Notes: a model not told the origin generated them from the sequence alone. Shown: positions 1 through 8,702, numbered from the stretch's first letter. The stretch: 64,000 bases of DNA from Polynucleobacter sp. JS-JIR-5-A7 (GCF_018687935.1 NZ_CP061308.1:180048-244047), one strand, 5' to 3'. Numbers and translations: made by a program.

Positions 1-857
1 ATGAAGTAAGGCTCATTAACCAAGGATCTAAAGTCCTCATGCTTTAGGTCTGAATCACCCAACAAAGACAAGGCTTTCTTAACCGATAGGATGCCTACAA
101 TTCTTTCGGAGTCGCCATAGCAAACAGGTAATTTGTTGTGATAACAAGTTTCTAATTGCTGAACTACTTCATCAATGGGTCTAGCAAGATCCAAAATTTC
201 TATTTTTGACCTTGGTGTCATGACATCATCTACTGTGATGTTCTCTAGGTTAAATAGGTTGAGCAAAATATTGCGATGGTGATTAGAAACAAAGCGATTG
301 GACTCCAAAACCAAGCTACGCAACTCTTCTTTACTCATCGTTCTACTATCTGAGGATGATTGCAGGCCAGAAACCTTCATCAAACCAGAAACAAAACTGT
401 TAATCAGCCAAAGCAAGGGCTTTAATAAGAAAGTCAGCGGCAGAATGAGCCAGCCGACATTGGAGGCAATCTTTTCGGGGAAGGCGGCGCCAATGACCTT
501 GGGAGTAATTTCGCTAAAGATGATGATCAGTAATGCAACTACCAGAGTGGCAATTGATAGAACCAGTCCACTATCACCAAATAGATGGAGAGCAATACCA
601 GTTACCAGAATAGGGAGGATGGTATTGATGAGATTGTTGGATATCAGTAGGACTGATAAAAGGGAATCAATTCGCTTGAGAAGTCTTTCTGCTAGAGCGG
701 CGCCTGTATTACCGCTATTAGCCATGGCGCGTAAGCGATGGCGGTTCGATGACAACATACTAGTTTCGGCCATCGAAAAGAAGCCAGAAAGCGCGAGCAA
801 AAATAGGACTAAGGCAGCCTGGCTATAAAGGGGCCAATCGTCAAAAAAATTGTCCAT
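1..857 (-). CDS. CNNM/CorC (HlyC) family membrane transporter, 3' end beyond the window
   Basis: Membrane protein of the DUF21 plus CBS-pair family, related to YfjD/CorC and thought to move or sense divalent cations such as magnesium. The visible 285 residues start at the ATG at 857. They contain a hydrophobic DUF21 block (about residues 12-165) with the family motifs FFSMAETSML (27-36) and FSEITPKVIG (114-123). The linker EELRSLV and the CBS entry motif DVMTPRSK (211-218) follow. The remaining CBS and any C-terminal transporter-associated domain lie to the left of base 1. The large plus-strand frame over 298-828 is only its antisense shadow. The family assignment is firm; the transported ion is not shown by sequence. 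Confidence 0.9.
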   Translation of the reverse strand, partial: MDNFFDDWPLYSQAALVLFLLALSGFFSMAETSMLSSNRHRLRAMANSGNTGAALAERLLKRIDSLLSVLLISNNLINTILPILVTGIALHLFGDSGLVLSIATLVVALLIIIFSEITPKVIGAAFPEKIASNVGWLILPLTFLLKPLLWLINSFVSGLMKVSGLQSSSDSRTMSKEELRSLVLESNRFVSNHHRNILLNLFNLENITVDDVMTPRSKIEILDLARPIDEVVQQLETCYHNKLPVCYGDSERIVGILSVKKALSLLGDSDLKHEDFRSLVNEPYF

Positions 858-987
858 GGTGTTTGCCTGCAAAAATTAAGGATGATTCAATATAGCAAAG
901 TAGGCTTTCACAAGCCATATTCACAAGCTATGGCTAGGGTAGAAAGGCTTGTAATCTGCCTTACCGAATTATGTGAGAATTATCCCC

Positions 988-1500
988 ATGCCCTCCTCTA
1001 AAAAATCACCTCTATCAGAAAGTGCGCGTTACTGCGTCATCGACGCCCCTTTTGGAAAATTGGGGATTTTGACTGAATTAGTCGATGGTAGTCTCATGCT
1101 ATCGAAGATCGACTACCTGCCAGCTAAAGCCGCTTTATCAAAACCTCAGAATGAGCTGGCTAAGGAGGTGGCTCAGCAATGCACGGCCTACTTTAAGGAC
1201 CCACAGTTCCAATTTGATTTACCTATGAAGCCTATGGGCACAGTTCACCAGCAAAGGGTATGGCAACAGATTCGGGAGATACCAGCTGGAAAGGCAAAAA
1301 CTTATGGTGAGGTAGCTAGCGTTATCAAGAGTGGTCCCCGTGCGGTGGGCACTGCATGTGGCGCTAACCCTTTTCCTTTGATCACACCCTGTCATCGCGT
1401 CGTTTCCGCGCAAGGCATTGGCGGATTTATGAAAGAAAATTCACCAGGTCTTTATCGCCAAATAAAAATATGGCTTTTAAAGCACGAGGGAGTGCTTTAA
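988..1500 (+). CDS. ogt: Methylated-DNA--protein-cysteine methyltransferase (Ogt/MGMT)
   Basis: Suicide DNA-repair enzyme that transfers alkyl groups from O6-alkylguanine or O4-alkylthymine to its own cysteine. The active-site motif PCHRVV is present, preceded by the helix-turn-helix-like segment around TYGEVASVIKSGPRAVGTA and the Asn-containing NPFPLITPC. The protein closes with the typical KIWLLKHEG. Length is about 170 residues, usual for single-domain Ogt. The ATG at 988 was chosen; an in-frame GTG at 973 would add five residues and neither has a strong ribosome site. It lies alone, convergent with the following minus-strand gene and only 3 bases from its end. Confidence 0.93.
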   Translation: MPSSKKSPLSESARYCVIDAPFGKLGILTELVDGSLMLSKIDYLPAKAALSKPQNELAKEVAQQCTAYFKDPQFQFDLPMKPMGTVHQQRVWQQIREIPAGKAKTYGEVASVIKSGPRAVGTACGANPFPLITPCHRVVSAQGIGGFMKENSPGLYRQIKIWLLKHEGVL

Positions 1501-1503
1501 GTT

Positions 1504-2484
1504 TTAAAGGGCTTTTCTAAGTGGGCTTGATGCATTATGAAAAAAGAGCTTCATGAGGGCATCGCTACCAACAGCTACTTTGGTAAAAGCATAAAAAGCC
1601 ATTACTGTTTTTCTAGAAAGCTTTACTTCATCTTTGTGATCAAATTGTTTACGAGCAGCTATTTTGGAGAGTGTCATCACTGCTAAGCCAAAAGCTAAAA
1701 AACAAAAGCGCCTTACCCCAGCCTCTTCTTTCGGAATCAGAAGAATGTAACTCATCGAATCTTGAAGTTTTTGATACGCAATCTTGAGCAGCTCAGCTTG
1801 AGTCATATTGCCTGGCTTCCATGAGACGCCTCGTGCATTGTCCTCGGGCGAGTCTTTGAGAATGTTAGTCATTTGCAGAGCTTGACCAAAAGCAACCGAG
1901 AGGGCCTCGTGTCCCTGAATATTTATTGCAAACTTAGCAGAGTGATTACTAAAGATGCTTGTCAGGAGTTCGCCAACAACTCCAGCGACCACATAGCAAT
2001 ATTTCTCGAACTCTTGCAGATCCCTTAAACCCGATTCGGTTTGCTTCCCATGAAAATGCGACATGCCTTCAGACATGATGGAAACGCAGCGACTCACCGC
2101 CACTTGATCTGCACTTGAGCAAGTATGCAAAATTCTGAGGACGGCTGGAGTATGCGTAATTAAATCAAGCTCATCTTGATTGTCATAGCCCTTTAACTCT
2201 TGGAGACAGGGATCGACAAATGACTGTACCGGTAATTTATCCAGAACAGCATCGAGAAATAATTTAGATAATGTTTGCTTAGTCTCTGGGCTGAGGCCTG
2301 CGGCATCTTCAATCGTATCGACAATGCGGCAAAGCAGGTAGGTATTGCCAACGACCTTTTCCATCTCTGGTGGTAGCAAGGGGATAGTGAGTGCAAAGGT
2401 TCGCGATACCGAGCCCAAAATGGCTTTTTGGTAGGCTAGATCAATATCTAGATTCTCGATAGGGTTAGATTTAGGCGATTGCAC
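1504..2484 (-). CDS. Squalene/phytoene synthase family protein
   Basis: Isoprenoid head-to-head condensing enzyme of the squalene/phytoene synthase fold, 326 residues. Two Asp-rich, Mg-diphosphate-binding motifs are visible, DTIED (56-60) and DSPED (211-215). SVSRTFALTI (25-34) and YCYVVAGVVG (162-171) also match the family. The wording of these motifs is nearer to squalene synthase than to phytoene synthase. The frame begins with GTG at 2484. No partner (squalene-hopene cyclase, HpnC/E or carotenoid desaturase) lies in this window, so the product cannot be fixed from context. Farnesyl diphosphate condensation is the best guess. Confidence 0.82.
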   Translation of the reverse strand: MQSPKSNPIENLDIDLAYQKAILGSVSRTFALTIPLLPPEMEKVVGNTYLLCRIVDTIEDAAGLSPETKQTLSKLFLDAVLDKLPVQSFVDPCLQELKGYDNQDELDLITHTPAVLRILHTCSSADQVAVSRCVSIMSEGMSHFHGKQTESGLRDLQEFEKYCYVVAGVVGELLTSIFSNHSAKFAINIQGHEALSVAFGQALQMTNILKDSPEDNARGVSWKPGNMTQAELLKIAYQKLQDSMSYILLIPKEEAGVRRFCFLAFGLAVMTLSKIAARKQFDHKDEVKLSRKTVMAFYAFTKVAVGSDALMKLFFHNASSPLRKAL

Positions 2485-2555
2485 CCATCAATTATGTCAG
2501 ACGAACTTGCCCTGAATTGGGACTTATTTCCTTAGTAACAAAAGTGACATAGCCA

Positions 2556-2561
2556 TATAAT
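2556..2561 (+). promoter_or_regulatory. Candidate -10 element TATAAT upstream of the symporter gene
   Basis: An exact TATAAT lies 30 bases before the GTG start at 2592, followed by an AAGGAGA ribosome site at about 2577-2583. The matching -35 region (TTAGTA, 18-base spacing) is poor, so this is a weak call. Confidence 0.35.
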
Positions 2562-2591
2562 TTCACCAAATTCTGCAAGGAGAAATCAGGC

Positions 2592-4007
2592 GTGCTGATT
2601 TGGTTCGTCATCATTTACTGGGTTATATCGGTTGGCATCGGCCTATGGGCTGCATTGCGCGTAAAAAATACTGCGGACTTTGCAGCAGCAGGTCATAGCC
2701 TTCCAATGCCAATTGTGACGGCCACTGTTTTTGCTACCTGGTTTGGGTCCGAGACAGTTTTAGGCATTCCTGCCACCTTTTTGAAAGAAGGTTTGGGAGG
2801 CGTTGTCTCTGATCCATTTGGCTCCTCTCTTTGTTTGATTTTAGTTGGCCTCTTTTTTGCGCGACATCTCTACAACCGTCGCATGCTCACCATTGGTGAT
2901 TTCTTTCGGGAAAAATATGGTCGCACTGTAGAGGTCTTGGTAACCCTTTGTATCGTTGTTTCGTATTTGGGTTGGGTTGCTGCTCAGATTAAAGCCTTGG
3001 GTTTAGTTTTTAACGTGGTGTCTGAGGGCAGCATTTCTCAAACAGGTGGCATGATGATTGGTGCTGCCAGCGTTTTGATCTACACCCTCTTCGGCGGCAT
3101 GTGGTCAGTAGCCATTACCGACTTTATTCAGATGATCATTATTGTGATTGGCATGCTGTACATCGGTGGCGAGATGACAGCGCAAACAGGTGGTTTTAGC
3201 GTAGTCATTGAACATGCTGCTGCAGCGGGGCAATTTAGTAATTTCTGGCCGGAGATGAATTTGGCATCCATTCTCGGGTTTGTTGCAGCGCTTTGCACCA
3301 TGATGCTAGGCTCCATTCCACAGCAAGATGTTTTCCAGCGCATTACCTCGAGTAAGAACGTCAACATTGCCGTCAATGCTGCCATTCTCGGTGGCGTGCT
3401 TTACTTTATTTTTGCTTTTGTACCGATGTACTTGGCCTATTCAGCGACCTTGATTAATCCTGATTTGGTAAAAGAATACTTAGATACCGATCCACAAATG
3501 ATTTTGCCAAAACTGATTCTGAATCATGTCCCCATCGTTGCACAGGTGATGTTCTTTGGCGCTTTACTCTCGGCAATTAAGAGTTGCGCCAGTGCAACTC
3601 TATTGGCACCTTCAGTGACCTTTGCAGAAAATATTGTGAGAGGCTTTTTCAAGCATCTATCCGATCAAGATTTACTAAAAATCATGCGAATCACAGTGTT
3701 GTGTTTTGCCGTAATAGTCACTTTCTTTGCAGTGAATTCTGAGTTGTCTATTTTTAAGATGGTGGAGAGCGCTTACAAGGTGACTCTAGTGGCAGCTTTT
3801 GTGCCCCTTGCCTTCGGGGTCTATTGGTCTAAGGCTAATTCTTTGGGCGGTCTATTGGCCGTGGTTGGCGGTCTGACTATTTGGATTAGCTGTGAAATCC
3901 TGGCTCCTAACGCCATCATGCCACCTCAATTGGCCGGCTTACTGGCCAGTATTGCTGGCATGATTTTGGGCAGTCTAGTACCCAAAGACCTCTTAAAGGC
4001 AGTTTAG
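2592..4007 (+). CDS. Sodium:solute symporter family protein (SSS)
   Basis: Integral inner-membrane permease of the SSS family (PutP, PanF and SglT relatives), 471 residues with about 13 hydrophobic segments along its whole length. Family-typical segments include the first helix pair, FATWFGSETVLGIPATF, then GDFFREKYGR (about 103-112) and the glycine-rich TLFGGMWSVAITDFIQ region. The GTG start at 2592 is supported by an AAGGAGA ribosome site 8-9 bases upstream. The substrate is unknown. The next gene is a ketopantoate-reductase family member about 100 bases downstream, so a pantothenate-like substrate is conceivable but speculative. Confidence 0.9.
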   Translation: MLIWFVIIYWVISVGIGLWAALRVKNTADFAAAGHSLPMPIVTATVFATWFGSETVLGIPATFLKEGLGGVVSDPFGSSLCLILVGLFFARHLYNRRMLTIGDFFREKYGRTVEVLVTLCIVVSYLGWVAAQIKALGLVFNVVSEGSISQTGGMMIGAASVLIYTLFGGMWSVAITDFIQMIIIVIGMLYIGGEMTAQTGGFSVVIEHAAAAGQFSNFWPEMNLASILGFVAALCTMMLGSIPQQDVFQRITSSKNVNIAVNAAILGGVLYFIFAFVPMYLAYSATLINPDLVKEYLDTDPQMILPKLILNHVPIVAQVMFFGALLSAIKSCASATLLAPSVTFAENIVRGFFKHLSDQDLLKIMRITVLCFAVIVTFFAVNSELSIFKMVESAYKVTLVAAFVPLAFGVYWSKANSLGGLLAVVGGLTIWISCEILAPNAIMPPQLAGLLASIAGMILGSLVPKDLLKAV

Positions 4008-4110
4008 CTTCAGTAGTGCCTAAAAATTAGGCGCTCAAATGTGTTGTAGCCCAAAATGTTCTCCTCTAATATGACAGTAATACTAAATTTTCTATTCTTC
4101 TGGGGTTCCT

Positions 4111-5130
4111 ATGAAAATCTGTGTGATCGGGGGAGGTGGCGCGATTGGCGGTTACCTAGCTGTCATGTTGGCGCGATCGGGCAATGATGTAACGGTTGTT
4201 GCGCGCGGTGCAACTTTAGCGGCAATTAAAGAGCGTGGCTTGGCATTAATTATGGATGACCAACCCGAGCCTTTAGTGGCAGAAGTAAAAGCAGTAGAAA
4301 AAATTAGAGATGCTGAAACACCAGATGTTGTGATCTTGGCAGTAAAGGCCCATCAAGTTGAGCCGATTATTGATGACTTAGCTGCGATTATGGGCCCAGA
4401 AACGATTTTGATCCCGATGCAAAACGGAATTCCTTGGTGGTATTTCCAAAAACTGGGTGGCGAATTTCAAGACCATTCTGTTGAAACAGTCGATGCTGGC
4501 GGTCAAGCAAAGAAGGCCATTAATCCAAACAACATCATTGGTTGTGTTGTGTATCCAGCAACTTTTACTCAAGCTCCGGGTGTGATTCGTCACGTAGAAG
4601 GCAATCGTTTCCCATTGGGCGAGCTGGATGGTAAGGTAACTGAACGTATTCAGAAGATGTCTGAGATGATGGGTGCAGCTAGCTTTAAGTCGCCCATTTT
4701 GGAGGATATCCGTTCCGAAATTTGGCTCAAGCTGTGGGGCAATATGACATTCAATCCAATCAGCTCATTGACTCACGGCACTTTGGAAGGCATTTGCCAA
4801 TATCCATTAACCAAAGAATTAGCGCGCAGCATGATGGCTGAAGCACAAACGATTGCTGAAAAACTCGGTGTTACTTTCCGCGTGGATATCGAGCGTCGCA
4901 TTGCGGGTGCCGAGAAGGTGGGCAAGCATAAGACTTCGATGTTGCAAGACTTAGAGGCTGGTCGTAGTTTAGAAATCGATGCACTCTTGGGCTCAGTAAT
5001 TGAGTTAGGCAAGATTACTCAGACACCTACACCTTGTTTGAACACGGTATTTGCTTTAACGAAATATTTGGATGAAAACGTGCAGGCCTCTAAAGGTAGC
5101 TTGGCATTGCCATCGGTATCAGGTTACTAA
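4111..5130 (+). CDS. panE: 2-dehydropantoate 2-reductase family protein
   Basis: NADPH-dependent reductase of the ApbA/PanE family, which makes pantoate from ketopantoate for pantothenate and coenzyme A. The N-terminal Rossmann motif GGGGAIGG is at residues 7-14, PMQNGIPWW at 102-110, and the catalytic-type lysine at 207 in LKLWGNMTFNP. Length is 339 residues, a little above the E. coli enzyme (303). A bidirectional terminator follows the stop codon. Several paralogues of this family act on other 2-oxo acids, so the fold and chemistry are secure while the exact substrate is inferred. Confidence 0.85.
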   Translation: MKICVIGGGGAIGGYLAVMLARSGNDVTVVARGATLAAIKERGLALIMDDQPEPLVAEVKAVEKIRDAETPDVVILAVKAHQVEPIIDDLAAIMGPETILIPMQNGIPWWYFQKLGGEFQDHSVETVDAGGQAKKAINPNNIIGCVVYPATFTQAPGVIRHVEGNRFPLGELDGKVTERIQKMSEMMGAASFKSPILEDIRSEIWLKLWGNMTFNPISSLTHGTLEGICQYPLTKELARSMMAEAQTIAEKLGVTFRVDIERRIAGAEKVGKHKTSMLQDLEAGRSLEIDALLGSVIELGKITQTPTPCLNTVFALTKYLDENVQASKGSLALPSVSGY

Positions 5131-5155
5131 AAACTTTTAGCTCTTTCAGTAAATA

Positions 5156-5190
5156 AAAAATCCTTGCTACTTAACATAGCAAGGATTTTT
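5156..5190. terminator. Bidirectional rho-independent terminator
   Basis: A perfect 14-base inverted repeat (arms 5156-5169 and 5177-5190, core TCCTTGCTA / TAGCAAGGA) with a 7-base loop. A-tract and T-tract flanks allow it to stop both panE on the plus strand and the FAH-family gene on the minus strand. Confidence 0.9.
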
Positions 5191-5207
5191 GTCTTGTAGA
5201 GAGTCAA

Positions 5208-5975
5208 CTATTCGAAGCGATTATCGAGTCGACCCACGCCATCAATGATGATGCTGACATTGCTACCAGGTTTCATGGAGCCAACGCCTACTGAAGTGCC
5301 GCATGCAATGATGTCACCTGCCTCTAAAGGCACATCTTGGGAAATTAGGCTTACCAATTTGGCTGGTGGGAAGATCATGTCTGATATTGGGTAATTCTGA
5401 CGCTCTTGATCATTGAGAATAGTTTTGATAGTTAATTTGCTTGGGTCAACATCGGTAGTGATGTAAGGACCAAAGACACCAAAAGTGTTGAAGCTCTTGG
5501 AGCGGGTCCACTGTGCATAACCAGGATCACGATTCAGAATCTCAATGGCAGTGACATCGTTAATACAGGTGTAACCAAAAATCGCTTTTGCTGCCTCAGC
5601 TTCATCTACTTCATGGATGCGCTTACCAATCACGATACCAAGTTCTCCCTCATAAACTACTTTTCCTGAATAGGACTTGGGAGTGCGAATCACTTGATTG
5701 GTAGCCAGAAAGGAATTATTGCCTTTGAGGAAATACAGCGGCTCGGCAGGTACGGCGTGCTCAAGCTTAGTTACGAGCGCATGAAAGTTATCCACCATGG
5801 CAACCATCTTGGATGGGATACATGGGATGTCAATGGTGACATCGACCAATTTTACGGTTTCGCCAGTCGGTTTTGGGTTTTGAAACAAGTCGCCTGAGTA
5901 CACCGCGATTTGGTCACCCTGCACTTGTCCTAAACCGCTTTTTCCTTGATGTTGAAATTTGAGCCATTGAGCCAT
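5208..5975 (-). CDS. Fumarylacetoacetate hydrolase (FAH) family protein
   Basis: Soluble Mg-dependent hydrolase or decarboxylase of the FAH superfamily, 255 residues. The metal-binding signature is visible: YEGELGIVIG at 108-117 supplies two glutamates (109 and 111) and the aspartate at 140 follows in CINDVTA. The C-terminal region carries the usual LEAGDIIACGT and GVGSMKPG segments. Relatives cleave or isomerise 2-oxo acids (oxaloacetate decarboxylase, HpcE and acylpyruvase types). The gene sits head to head with the GrdB-like gene across 55 bases, so the two may be co-regulated. The exact substrate cannot be read from sequence. Confidence 0.88.
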   Translation of the reverse strand: MAQWLKFQHQGKSGLGQVQGDQIAVYSGDLFQNPKPTGETVKLVDVTIDIPCIPSKMVAMVDNFHALVTKLEHAVPAEPLYFLKGNNSFLATNQVIRTPKSYSGKVVYEGELGIVIGKRIHEVDEAEAAKAIFGYTCINDVTAIEILNRDPGYAQWTRSKSFNTFGVFGPYITTDVDPSKLTIKTILNDQERQNYPISDMIFPPAKLVSLISQDVPLEAGDIIACGTSVGVGSMKPGSNVSIIIDGVGRLDNRFE

Positions 5976-6030
5976 AATGAGTTCCTATGATTTAAATATT
6001 TGATAGTCAATATCTTACAGGGGTGAGTTG

Positions 6031-6966
6031 ATGTCTAAGACTTCTGAGCTCGTTTTTGCACCAGAATTGGATCAGCCCGTTCGTTACATGAAACGCACCC
6101 GTAGCTATTATTTAGGTTTGGGATACGACAATCCCTATGTGTGGGCTCACTATATTGATGCGCCATTTACGCCGCTCAAGAAACCCCTCAATCAATCTAT
6201 TTTGGGTTTAATTACTACCGCAGTACCCTTTGATGCTAGCAAAGGCAATCAAGGTCCTGGCGCCCCCTATAACGCGGCAGCAAAGTTTTATCAGCCCTAT
6301 CAACATTCAATAGATGGCGATATCGATTTAAGAATTGCGCATGTCGGCATTGATCGTAACAATGCCAATATGGAAGATATGCCTTGTTGGTTTCCATTGT
6401 CAGCAGCTCAGCAGGCTGTAAAGGCGGGCAGGATCCTAGCACTTTCTCCCCATTTTTATGGTTTACCTACTAATCGCAGTCAACGTCATACTCTCGAGAT
6501 AGACGCCCCAATCATTTTGGACATGTTGCGTGCAGATCATGTTGAGGTCGCTGTTTTAATTCCGAATTGTCCTGTCTGCCATCAGAGCCAAAGTTTATTG
6601 GCGAGATATCTGGAGGAAGCAGGTATTTCAACAGTAGTGATGGGCGCAGCAAAAGATATTGTTGAGTATTGTGGCGTTCCCAGATTTTTGTTTAGCGATT
6701 TCCCATTAGGAAATGCCGCTGCAAAACCCAAGGATCCCGAGTCTCAGATTCTCAATTTTGAATTAGCACTACGCCTATTGGAGTCTGCTCCTGCAGCTCG
6801 AACCACGATGCAATCACCCCTCGTTTGGTCGGTGGATCCTAGTTGGAAATTAGACTATTCCAATCTGGAAAAGTTATCCAAGCAAGAAGTTGAAAGATTG
6901 CGTGATGAAGCTGAACAGGCGCGCATTACAGCGCGTGAACTCAGAATGAAAAGCGTTGGAAATTAA
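6031..6966 (+). CDS. Glycine/sarcosine/betaine reductase component B-like protein
   Basis: A 311-residue soluble protein resembling the GrdB/PrdB family (selenoprotein B of glycine, sarcosine and betaine reductases). The resemblance is clearest in the C-terminal half: a CPVC motif at 180-183, then LARYLEEAGISTVVM, KDIVEYCGVPRFLF and FPLGN. The catalytic selenocysteine of classical members is absent, with ordinary cysteines here instead. No GrdA or GrdC partner is nearby, so it is unlikely to be a Stickland reductase. The ATG at 6031 follows a GGGGTGAG ribosome site; a TTG one codon earlier is less likely. The actual reaction is unknown. Confidence 0.6.
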   Translation: MSKTSELVFAPELDQPVRYMKRTRSYYLGLGYDNPYVWAHYIDAPFTPLKKPLNQSILGLITTAVPFDASKGNQGPGAPYNAAAKFYQPYQHSIDGDIDLRIAHVGIDRNNANMEDMPCWFPLSAAQQAVKAGRILALSPHFYGLPTNRSQRHTLEIDAPIILDMLRADHVEVAVLIPNCPVCHQSQSLLARYLEEAGISTVVMGAAKDIVEYCGVPRFLFSDFPLGNAAAKPKDPESQILNFELALRLLESAPAARTTMQSPLVWSVDPSWKLDYSNLEKLSKQEVERLRDEAEQARITARELRMKSVGN

Positions 6967-6972
6967 GCGTTT

Positions 6973-7977
6973 TTAGGTCTGGCGCGAGAGCGAATATTCG
7001 CAGAGGGCTTGCAGTGCAGATGTCGCCTCGTTCGCTGGAAAATCCTGAATGCATTCCAAAGCCAAATCTGCTTCACGCTTTGCTGCGGCTTGGGTGTAAT
7101 CAAGCGCACCAGAACTTTGCACTGCGTTCAGAATTTGTGCAAATACATCATCAGGTAAATCTTGGTTTTGCTCCACCGCTGCGCGGACCAATAAACGTTC
7201 TTCATTGCTGCCATTTTCTAGCAGATAGATGAGGGGTAAAGTGGGCTTACCTTCGCGCAAATCATCGCCAGCGTTTTTCCCCATCTGTGAGGAATTGGCT
7301 GTGTAATCTAAAAGATCATCCATCAACTGGAATGCAGTGCCAATGTGCCGCCCAAATGCTGCTGCTTGTTCACGTTGAACGTCTGTGGCATTTGCCAAAA
7401 TGGCGCCAAGCTCAGTAGAAGCCTCAAACAATTTGGCAGTTTTGTAGCGAATGACTTGTAGGTAGCTCGCTTCGTCAACTTCAGGGTCATTCATATTCAG
7501 GAGTTGCAGTACCTCTCCTTCAGCAATCGTATTGGTTGCGTCTGACAGAATTTGCATCACCCGCAGATCGTTTGGCTTGACCATCATCTGAAAGGCTCTG
7601 GAATATAAAAAATCGCCCACTAATACGCTAGCGGCGTTGCCAAAAGCGGTATTTGCTGTCTCACGACCCCTTCTCAGCGTGGATTCATCGACTACATCGT
7701 CATGTAAGAGGGTGGCAGTATGGATGAATTCAACTACAGCAGCCATTTCTTGGGTATGAGGAGATACTTTGCCATTGCTCACAGCCTTGGCAACCAACAT
7801 CAAGAGCGCAGGCCGCACGCGTTTGCCGCCAGCCTGAATGATATAAGCCGAAATTTGGTCAATTAAGGCTACTTTTGAGGCTAAACGCTCACGAATCACC
7901 CCATCTAAGCCCTTGAATTCTAAGGAAATAGGGGCCAGGATTTGGCTTAACTCATTGATTTTGACAGTGCTGGTCAT
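6973..7977 (-). CDS. ispB: Polyprenyl (octaprenyl-type) diphosphate synthase
   Basis: Trans-prenyltransferase that elongates farnesyl diphosphate to the side chain of ubiquinone. The two aspartate-rich motifs are clear: DDVVDES at 93-99 and DDLLDY at 220-225. GGKRVRPAL (50-58) and the late GDDLREGKPTLPLI are also typical. Length is 334 residues, normal for IspB. It is transcribed away from rplU, and the 5' end of its frame overlaps the -35 element of the rplU promoter. The ispB/rplU/rpmA arrangement is the same as in other proteobacteria. Chain length is assumed from the lineage. Confidence 0.94.
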   Translation of the reverse strand: MTSTVKINELSQILAPISLEFKGLDGVIRERLASKVALIDQISAYIIQAGGKRVRPALLMLVAKAVSNGKVSPHTQEMAAVVEFIHTATLLHDDVVDESTLRRGRETANTAFGNAASVLVGDFLYSRAFQMMVKPNDLRVMQILSDATNTIAEGEVLQLLNMNDPEVDEASYLQVIRYKTAKLFEASTELGAILANATDVQREQAAAFGRHIGTAFQLMDDLLDYTANSSQMGKNAGDDLREGKPTLPLIYLLENGSNEERLLVRAAVEQNQDLPDDVFAQILNAVQSSGALDYTQAAAKREADLALECIQDFPANEATSALQALCEYSLSRQT

Positions 7978-7989
7978 GCAAGATATAAT
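7961..7989 (+). promoter_or_regulatory. Consensus sigma-70 promoter for rplU-rpmA
   Basis: TTGACA at 7961-7966 and TATAAT at 7984-7989 are separated by exactly 17 bases, a perfect match to the vegetative consensus. It reads into rplU, whose ATG is at 8054, leaving a leader of roughly 55-60 bases. The -35 box lies inside the first codons of the divergent ispB. Confidence 0.85.
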
Positions 7990-8053
7990 AATCGGCTTAG
8001 CTTATCCAGGGTGGATTAGCTTAAATGTTAGATATTAATTGAGGTTTCAAACC

Positions 8054-8365
8054 ATGTACGCGGTCATAAAAACCGGTGGCAAACAGTATAAAGTTGCCGC
8101 AGGCGAAAAATTGAAAATAGAACAGATACCAGCGGAAATCGGCAGCGAAATCACTCTTGACCAAGTCCTCGCCGTTGGCGAAGGCGCTTCACTGAAGTTA
8201 GGTGATCCAATGGTTAATGGTGCAGCTGTGATGGCCACTGTCGTCTCCCAAGGACGTCACGATAAAGTGACAATCTTTAAGATGCGCCGTCGCAAGCATT
8301 ATCAAAAGCACCAAGGCCATCGTCAGAATTTCACTGAAATTTTGATCAATACGATTAAAGCCTAA
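8054..8365 (+). CDS. rplU: 50S ribosomal protein L21
   Basis: Large-subunit ribosomal protein that binds 23S rRNA. The 103-residue product opens with the family hallmark MYAVIKTGGKQYKVAAGEKL and ends with the basic segment KMRRRKHYQKHQGHRQNFTEI, both diagnostic of L21. The start at 8054 is preferred over upstream in-frame codons because the conserved protein begins exactly here and GAGG precedes it at about 8041. It is followed after 19 bases by rpmA in the conserved rplU-rpmA pair, driven by the consensus promoter at 7961-7989. Confidence 0.97.
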   Translation: MYAVIKTGGKQYKVAAGEKLKIEQIPAEIGSEITLDQVLAVGEGASLKLGDPMVNGAAVMATVVSQGRHDKVTIFKMRRRKHYQKHQGHRQNFTEILINTIKA

Positions 8366-8384
8366 TTCAGGGTAGGAGAAAGAT

Positions 8385-8645
8385 ATGGCACAGAAAAAAG
8401 GCGGCGGCTCAACACGAAATGGTCGCGACTCGGAATCGAAACGCTTAGGCGTTAAGGTATTCGGCGGCGAGCATATTAATGCTGGCAGCATCATTATTCG
8501 TCAACGTGGCACACGTGTTCATCCAGGTGCTAACGTTGGCATTGGTAAAGATCACACTTTGTTCGCCTTAATTGACGGTCAAGTGGAATTCGGCGTTAAG
8601 GGTGCTTTGAAGAAGGCCCAAGTTTCAGTTTTGCCTCGTTCATAA
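8385..8645 (+). CDS. rpmA: 50S ribosomal protein L27
   Basis: Large-subunit protein whose N-terminus reaches the peptidyl-transferase centre. The 86-residue sequence begins MAQKKGGGSTRNGRDSESKR and continues LGVKVFGGE, nearly identical to the bacterial L27 signature. There is no cleavable leader of the Firmicutes type. It is co-transcribed with rplU; the ribosome site AGGAGA at 8374-8379 precedes the start. A strong terminator stands between it and obgE, so ribosomal-protein transcription can be separated from the GTPase gene. Confidence 0.97.
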   Translation: MAQKKGGGSTRNGRDSESKRLGVKVFGGEHINAGSIIIRQRGTRVHPGANVGIGKDHTLFALIDGQVEFGVKGALKKAQVSVLPRS

Positions 8646-8702
8646 GGCGCCTGACTGAGACTCGTTTGATTCAGATTCATTCCGAATTTAACTCTTAGGA
8701 AC

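Noticed and set aside
298..828. A 176-codon plus-strand frame at the left end
   Set aside because: It is antisense to the CNNM/CorC gene, whose minus-strand translation has clear family motifs.
4018..4034. Hairpin GCCTAA/TTAGGC after the symporter gene as a terminator
   Set aside because: Short stem without a T run; not convincing.
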